64,000 bases of DNA, taken from Kryptolebias marmoratus (lineage: Eukaryota; Chordata; Actinopteri; Cyprinodontiformes; Rivulidae). The translations under genes were made by a program, and so were the position numbers. The notes under the pieces are model-generated. The model was given only the letters and a program-made list of their open reading frames with translations, searched no databases and was not told the origin of the DNA. Location: assembly GCF_001649575.2 (NCBI RefSeq), contig NC_051444.1:19943317-20007316 (forward strand). The letters are read 5' to 3'. Position 1 is the stretch's first letter. Each line of letters starts with the position of its first letter. Positions 58,284 to 64,000 of this stretch are shown here, piece after piece.

Positions 58284-58599
58284 CTACACCAGTGTCAGAA
58301 ATAGAAAAAAAATGCATTAAAAAAATCATGTAAACCAGGAATAAAATGTGACTTTGACAAAAGGGACAGCTTTTCTGTTTCAGTACTTCTTCCAGTCAGC
58401 TTCTTAGCAGGAGAAAGAGACAAAATATGAAAAGCAGTAACTGAAAAACTAAGTCCACCCTCGCTGGCTTAAGTTTGCAAAGCTGGATCTGAATGAAGGG
58501 CAAGATTTATAGATTATTATCCTTTGGACATATATGACCAAATTAGAAATGTTTACCTATAATGCACAGCAAAATGTCTAATAAAACACAAACACCACA

Positions 58600-59050
58600 T
58601 ATCATCACAAGCACCTCATACCAACTGTCATGTATGGTGGTGGAGGAATGATGATTTGGGCTTGTTTTGCAGTCACAGGATGTGGGAACCTTCCTGTTAT
58701 AGAGTTGACCATGAGTTCCTCTGTAAGCTAAAATATTCTGGAGTCAAATCCAAAGCCAGCTGAAGCTTGGACCTAACTACGATCCCACAAACAACAGCAA
58801 ATCTACAAAGAATGGCTGAAAATGTAAAGAATCCACTTGTTGCAATAGTCCAGTTATTGTCCAGAGCTCAACTTTATTAAAATGCTGTGGTGGGACTTAA
58901 AGAGAACTGTGCAGAAACCAATGACCACAAGCCTCGATGAACTGGAGCACTGTTGTAAAGATTGGGCCACAAACATATGAGAGACTGATAAAGTCATACG
59001 GAAAAGGAAAACTTTAAGTTAGTGTTGCTGAAGGTGTTTCCACAAGCTGC
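58600..59050 (+). pseudogene. Tc1-like transposase C-terminal relic
   Basis: Plus-strand frames show VMYGGGGMMIWACFAVTGCG (the VMVWGCF block of Tc1 transposases), then SSYCPELNFIKMLWWDLKR (the SPDLNPIEMLWxDLKR block with the final catalytic region changed) and LDELEHCCKDWATNI. Stops and frameshifts throughout. It lies upstream of the first visible exon of receptor D. Confidence 0.7.
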
Positions 59051-59195
59051 TGAATCATGAGGGGAACTTAGTTTTTCCACACACAACTTTTCCATTTTGG
59101 CTCTTATGTATACAAACAGATGAGAACTTCCAGCCAATCAGGATGAAGAAACCTGATTGGGTAGAAAAAAAGATTCAGCTTATTAGATATGTTAC

Positions 59196-59295
59196 NNNNN
59201 NNNNNNNNNNNNNNNNNNNNNNNNNNNNNNNNNNNNNNNNNNNNNNNNNNNNNNNNNNNNNNNNNNNNNNNNNNNNNNNNNNNNNNNNNNNNNNN
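59196..59295. other. Assembly gap (100 N)
   Basis: Exactly 100 N, the customary size for a gap of unknown length. It is bounded on the right by (AT)n and lies where the 5' exons of receptor D are expected. Confidence 1.
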
Positions 59296-59352
<57 letters not shown>

Positions 59353-59424
59353 TTATTATTATATATAATATATAATATATATTTAATTATTATTATATAT
59401 AATATATATATAATAATATATAAT
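59296..59424. repeat. (AT)n and AT-rich low complexity at gap edge
   Basis: About 26 TA units to 59348, then a TAT/ATT-rich stretch. The probable cause of the assembly break. Confidence 0.95.
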
Positions 59425-59462
59425 CGGCTGGGTATGATATTTGTTGTAGGGTGGGCTAACAG

Positions 59463-60000
59463 ATCAATCAATCAATCAATCAACTTTATTTCTATATCAC
59501 ATTTTAAGAACCCCAGGGGTAGCCAAAGTGCTGTACAATAGATAGATAAAAACAGTAAAAAGGAAATAGATAAAAGAGACATACACATATGGGTTCACAG
59601 CAGGTATGTTTTAGGTGCCAAGAAAGACAAAAACTGTGTTAAAAGCCAAAGAATAAAAGTGTGATTTTAAAAGAGATTTAAAACAATCTTGTCCAGTGTT
59701 TGTAAACAAACAGAGTGGAAACCGGAAACCAGTTCGTCGAGATTTAAACAAAGAGAGTCTTTAGGGTTATCCTTGCAGAGACCAAGGAAAGTAGAGGAAA
59801 ATTGGGCTGGAGAGGAAGAGTTAAACATACGACAGCGCTGAGGGATAGCGCGCAGTTTAACCGGACAGTGAGTAGGAACGTCAAATAAAATTGGCATATG
59901 ATCCGAGAAAACTGCGTCACATATGTCCAAATTGGAATATAATATAGATATATAATAAAATGCTGCAGTTTGGATTTCAACAACAGAAGCATCCAATATG
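59463..60000 (-). mobile_element. 5'-truncated LINE with (TTGA)n tail
   Basis: The minus strand retains endonuclease-like sequence (DICDAVFSDHMPILFDVPTH, the SDHxPV signature) and a Cys/Leu-rich continuation (LVSGFHSVCLQTLDKI), then a 3' part with the fish block complementary to CATTTTAAGAACCCCAGGGG, and ends in a TTGA tetranucleotide tail at about 59463-59482. Inactive. Confidence 0.6.
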
Positions 60001-60780
60001 AAATAAAGAAAACCTGCTATAAATTGACATTATGCACTTTTCAGTACAAAGATAACAATAAAAAACAAACCACCACTAAAAACCAAGCTTACACACAGCC
60101 TCTGTCAGTTGTCCAATACTTAATTTCCTTGCATTAAGAGTTTCAACTATAATTATTTCAGATGATTTTTCCCAGTCAAACACCTTTGATAACACTGCAC
60201 CACACTCCTTAACACAATTACTAATCACACTGATAAGATCAAATTAAACAAGACATGCAATATTAGAAAGTGCAGTTTTTTTTAAATGAGGACTAAATTT
60301 TTTAAAGAGGAGCTCACGCCGATGAGTTTTCTGGGATGTAAAAAGGTTAATAACCATCTTAATAAAGATTTGTTAGATACACTTGCTGTTATCCAGTCCT
60401 TTCACTGAAACCAGGTCACAGAAAAACTTCAGTTTTGCCGCTTTTCCTTTTTTGAATATCCTTTGGTCCATCCGCCCCCGGTTTCCCCCCAAAGACATTA
60501 AGTAAAACGGGTGAGAAATTAAATAATCCACCTCATTTATCTTTATCTTGCTCGCCATTGCACTTGTTCAGTCTACGCCAACCTATTTATCTTTAAGAAC
60601 TGTACTCTTTTTTTTTTTTTTTTTTTTAACAGAAATGCTTTCAAATAATCATGGATAAAACACCATATGATCGAATGTAAATCACAAGACCCTAATCAAG
60701 ATATTTTATGTTGAACAGTCAGAACTTTGTGACTGTAGGTGATGTGAAGTCTATATTATTAAACTTAAAATAATAAAATC
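60001..60780. other. Unassigned region
   Basis: An open minus-strand frame at 60373-60558 (MASKIKINEVDYLISHPFYL onward) has no recognisable homology; it may be an upstream part of the LINE next to it. A T-tract lies at about 60608-60627. Nothing else supported. Confidence 0.4.
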
Positions 60781-60787
60781 AACTTAC

Positions 60788-60876
60788 CATCATTATCCTT
60801 ACTACTCTCAGAATGTCCACCATCATTTTGAAACACAGAACACAGCATCATCCACCAGAGGAGCCAGCTCTCTGTC
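60788..60876 (-). other. Possible upstream exon of receptor D (weak)
   Basis: The minus strand has an acceptor-like TTTTTCCACAG before 60876 and a good donor (GATG then GTAAGT) at 60788. The frame between them reads SWLLWWMMLCSVFQNDGG then HSESSKDND, hydrophobic then polar, like a signal peptide with its cleavage region. It ends in phase 1, whereas the first sure exon of receptor D starts in phase 0, so at least one further exon would have to lie between, possibly in the gap. Confidence 0.2.
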
Positions 60877-60899
60877 CTGTGGAAAAACAGCAGGAAGAC

Positions 60900-63510
60900 A
60901 ACGCTGAATCTGCGGAGCACAAATATCTGATATCTAACCTAAATCAAACTTCACTGCGGTGGTTCTCCAGTACCACCACACAACTTCCAACATCCTGGGC
61001 TCAATGTTGCCAACCTAGCAACTTTTCAGACCACTCAAGCAACTTTTAAAACAAATTAAAAAATAATAATTAAAAAGCAATTTGCGACAGATCTAATTAC
61101 TTTTCCTGGTTTTATTGTTAGGGTTGCTACCCATCCTGTAAAATATGGAACCATCCTTTATTTGGCAATTAAATATTGATTTGTTTTCCATAAATGTCCA
61201 ACACACATCTGTCACAGACATGGCAACACCAAATCTAACAATAATGATGTACCCCCAAAAAGTGTTAATTCTTTAATATGTATGAATTTCCTAGATTAAA
61301 AATGCTTGTAGAGCTTTCTGTGTATTTTGTGTCAAAATGTTTTAATTTTTGAGGAATACAGTGTTCATTAGTGTGGTTAAAGTATTTGGATGACCTGACT
61401 TCCTTTCAGCTGAGGTGACACAGTTGTACCACATAGTCAGACTCAACCTCAGCTACAACATGCTGACTGTGCACATAAACTGAATCAATCTACCTGACTC
61501 AAAAATGATAAAAAAAATAAAATAAATAAAAACTGACTTTAGGGAGAACAAAGGCAGAGGCAGTGGTTAGAGATGTCCTTGCTCCAAAGGCAGTGGCTGA
61601 TGTTCTCAAGGCCCTAACATCAGATAAGCCCCTCCCACTCTGCATTCAGATGAATGCATCAAATAAAGGCAGCAGCTGCTCAATACTTCAGTCAAAAATG
61701 CAGGGTCACCAACAAAATGCTGGACAACATTTAGTGTAGACAATACAAATGTGAATTACAGAATTCACAACTCTGTCTTCACCAACTTGACAAAGAAACA
61801 AAAACACCGGCACAAAATAAAACATACTACTGATGCGGCCTGTGGTGGTCATGGCCCAGAGTCCCTTATTTGCATTTTAAGATAACACTGCTGCCCTGGG
61901 CCCATGATAGAAATAAATGCACAGTGAAATAATTTACTAGGTTTTTCATAAATAATTTAAAATTAAAAAATTAGAAAAGTGTATATTTTGCTTTTTCTTT
62001 TTGCATAGCACCTAAAAATAGAAACAACAAATAAATAAATGCCACAACTGAACAAATTATAGTACATAGTTTATCGAGAGAGAATAAGAGATTAAAATTC
62101 ATAAATTGCGTTAACTGAATTTCAGATGACTTTTTTGGTTGTAAACATTGCAGATCTCTGAGGTAAAGGATATACGACAAATTTAGAATACACAATACCT
62201 GGAATTAGTTCAATTAACTGCCAATATTTTTTCAAAATATATTCAGAAATGTAAAAAGCTGATATTAGACAAACACGATCATCCATTTTGATGTATTTGT
62301 CTTTATTAGGTAAGCTTGATAAGCTTGTGTGCCTCTTATAGATGATCTTTATTAAACACAAAACCCTAAAGATGGTTTAGAAATTTAACTTATAGTTAAA
62401 ATATCTTGTTAAGACACATTGGTTTGAGACAAAAAGAAAAATCTGTTCAATTAAGAGATTTATAACCTACCTCTGCATGCTGCTCAGTTCCTGATAATAT
62501 TTTATCTAAAAAGAGGACAGAGCTCAACTGATGTGACAGCAGAACTAAACTAGTGAGGAAAGGGGTTGAAATTTAAAATTTTTGTGAGAACATCATGCAA
62601 ATCACATTCTAAGAGGAAAAAGGAAGCATACAGAGACAGATAATCATCTGCACGCTCTGCTGCCACGCCAATATTACAGGATTCAAACTTTCTGAACACA
62701 TCAAATAACTCAGGGGTGTTTTTAGGTTCCCTGTTTGTTCATTCAAGAGCAGCATTTTTGAAATCTCAGGTTTTTAAAGAAGTCTGCAAAAGACTGTATT
62801 CACAGTGGTAGTTCACTGTTCCAATCAACAAAGGCAGTGGTACATAAAAACAAAACAATAGTTTGTTTGTAGAGAAATTATTATATTCATGATAATAGTG
62901 AGATAGTTTTTTTTTTGTTTGTTTGCTTGTTTTTTATGTTTGAAACAACAAAAAAGAAATCAAACGTGAAGAATCAATAAAAGCAACTATGAGTTGATGT
63001 GACGTGTGACTGTGTAGCTTTCCCAAATTTGCATTTTATATGGACATTTTACGAACTGTAAAAATACACATAACATTATTTATCCACACGCTTTGGTTCG
63101 TCCTCATTACCTCCGCCAACAAGGTTATTTTTGGTAGTGTTGGTTGGGTTGTCTTTTCAATATATAGAAAAAAAGTAGTGTTTGGAGCAGGTGTCACCAT
63201 GAATTCAAGCCACATTATGCCTTCATAGACTCACCTGTGGCTTGTGAAAGACTGAATGTTGACCCTTCTCAGAAAAATCATGCAGATTTCCCAGGTTTTT
63301 CCACATTTGATCAGATGAACATGTTGGAAGATGTTCCCATATACATAGAAAACATGAGCAGAATGGGTTTCACATGTGAAGTTAACATGCTTTCAAAGGT
63401 GAAACAAACTATTACTATTCTCTGATAAAATTCATTCTATAGTGTAAACTGTGGGGCATTTCAAGAAGTTATTTACTAATTTATTTTATTTTGTGTATGA
63501 CTTTGCTTTA
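60900..63510. other. Intergenic, no gene supported
   Basis: AT-rich. A fragment of a common fish repeat (GTTGCCAACCTAGCAACTTT) occurs at about 61007-61060. The open frames are short and unlike known proteins. Nothing else recognised. Confidence 0.5.
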
Positions 63511-64000
63511 TCCATCCATCCATCCATCCATTGTCTTCCGCTTATCCGGTGTCGGGTCGCAGGGGCAGCAGCCTAAGCAGGGAGACCCAGACTTCCCTCT
63601 CCCCAGTCACTTGGGCCAGCTCCTCCGGGGGAATCCCAAGGCGTTCCCAGACCAGCCGAGAAACATAGTCCCTCCAGCGTGTCCTGGATCTTCCTCTGGG
63701 CCTTCTCCCGGTGGGACGTGCCCGGAACACCTCACCAGGGAGGCGTCCAGGAGGCATCTTCACCAGATGCCCGAGCCACCTCAACTGGCTCCTCTCGACG
63801 TGGAGGAGCAGCGGCTCTACTCTGAGTCCCTCCCGGATGACCGAGCTTCTCACCCTATCTCTAAGGGAGAGCCCAGACACCCTGCGGAGGAAACTCATTT
63901 CAGCCGCTTGTATTCGGGATCTCGTTCTTTCGGTCACTACCCAAAGCTCGTGACCATAGATGAGGGTAGGAACGTAGATCGACCGGTAAATCGAGAGCTT
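63511..64000 (-). mobile_element. Teleost LINE 3' end, cut by window edge
   Basis: A (CCAT)n tail at 63511-63531 marks the 3' end on the minus strand. Upstream on that strand is an open frame running off-window, encoding a reverse-transcriptase C-terminus with RVSGLSLRDRVRSSVIREGL, SQLRWLGHLVKMPPGRLPGE and RRPRGRSRTRWRDYV, ending RLLPLRPDTG. The RWLGH...MP..RLP and RGR...RWRD blocks are typical of fish RTE/Rex-type LINEs. The frame is open over at least 131 codons, so this copy is fairly young. Confidence 0.8.

Noticed and set aside
1..64000. CRISPR arrays, operons, ribosome-binding sites
   Set aside because: Vertebrate genomic DNA; the only regular repeats are microsatellites and transposons.

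Overview
This window looks like genomic DNA from a ray-finned (teleost) fish. The genes are spliced and vertebrate-like. The spaces between exons carry the usual teleost mix of LINE, Tc1/mariner, hAT-MITE and SINE-like repeats, long (AT)n tracts, and one 100-N assembly gap. I cannot name the species from the sequence alone. All gene models were assembled by eye from splice sites and reading frames. Where I give a codon sum, the exon lengths add up in frame.

Left part (about 1-21.6 kb): three single-copy conserved genes. slc7a6 (+, coding exons 5398-9589, 495 aa) is a y+L amino-acid exchanger light chain. slc7a6os (-, 12364-16689, 325 aa) is the Iwr1-type RNA polymerase II import factor and converges on slc7a6. 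chp2 (+, 17483-21418, 194 aa) is a calcineurin-B homologous, N-myristoylated EF-hand partner of Na+/H+ exchangers. It lies head-to-head with slc7a6os across about 0.8 kb, so the two may share a promoter region. The chp2 3' UTR holds two back-to-back perfect hairpins.

Right part (about 23-58.3 kb and perhaps beyond): a minus-strand tandem cluster of four adhesion GPCR genes of the ADGRG (GPR56/97/114-like) type, called A-D here. A (23108-30264) is an intact 521-aa receptor. B (34342-39886) is a recent partial copy of A. Its exons 3-7 match A almost base for base over 1.75 kb without an indel, but it has only TM1; it is predicted to end in frame in a small alternative exon, giving a single-pass protein of about 269 aa. 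C (42247-49806) is an intact 637-aa receptor with a longer N-terminus. D (52590-58283) has a full 7TM region, but its GPS cleavage motif has Ala where Ser/Thr is needed, it has almost no C-terminal tail, and its 5' end is lost at or beyond the assembly gap. The four genes show different states of cleavage and signalling competence in one array.

Mobile DNA: a 2,042-bp TIR transposon sits in intron 2 of B and is absent from the same site in A, which gives an exact empty site. Other elements are a gag/SCAN-like fragment and an L1/Tx1-like LINE in the region where the 7TM exons of B should be, an old retroviral pol fragment, two hAT MITEs with 8-bp target duplications, several Tc1-like remnants, a tRNA-Glu-like pseudogene with a UUU anticodon, and a truncated LINE at the right edge.
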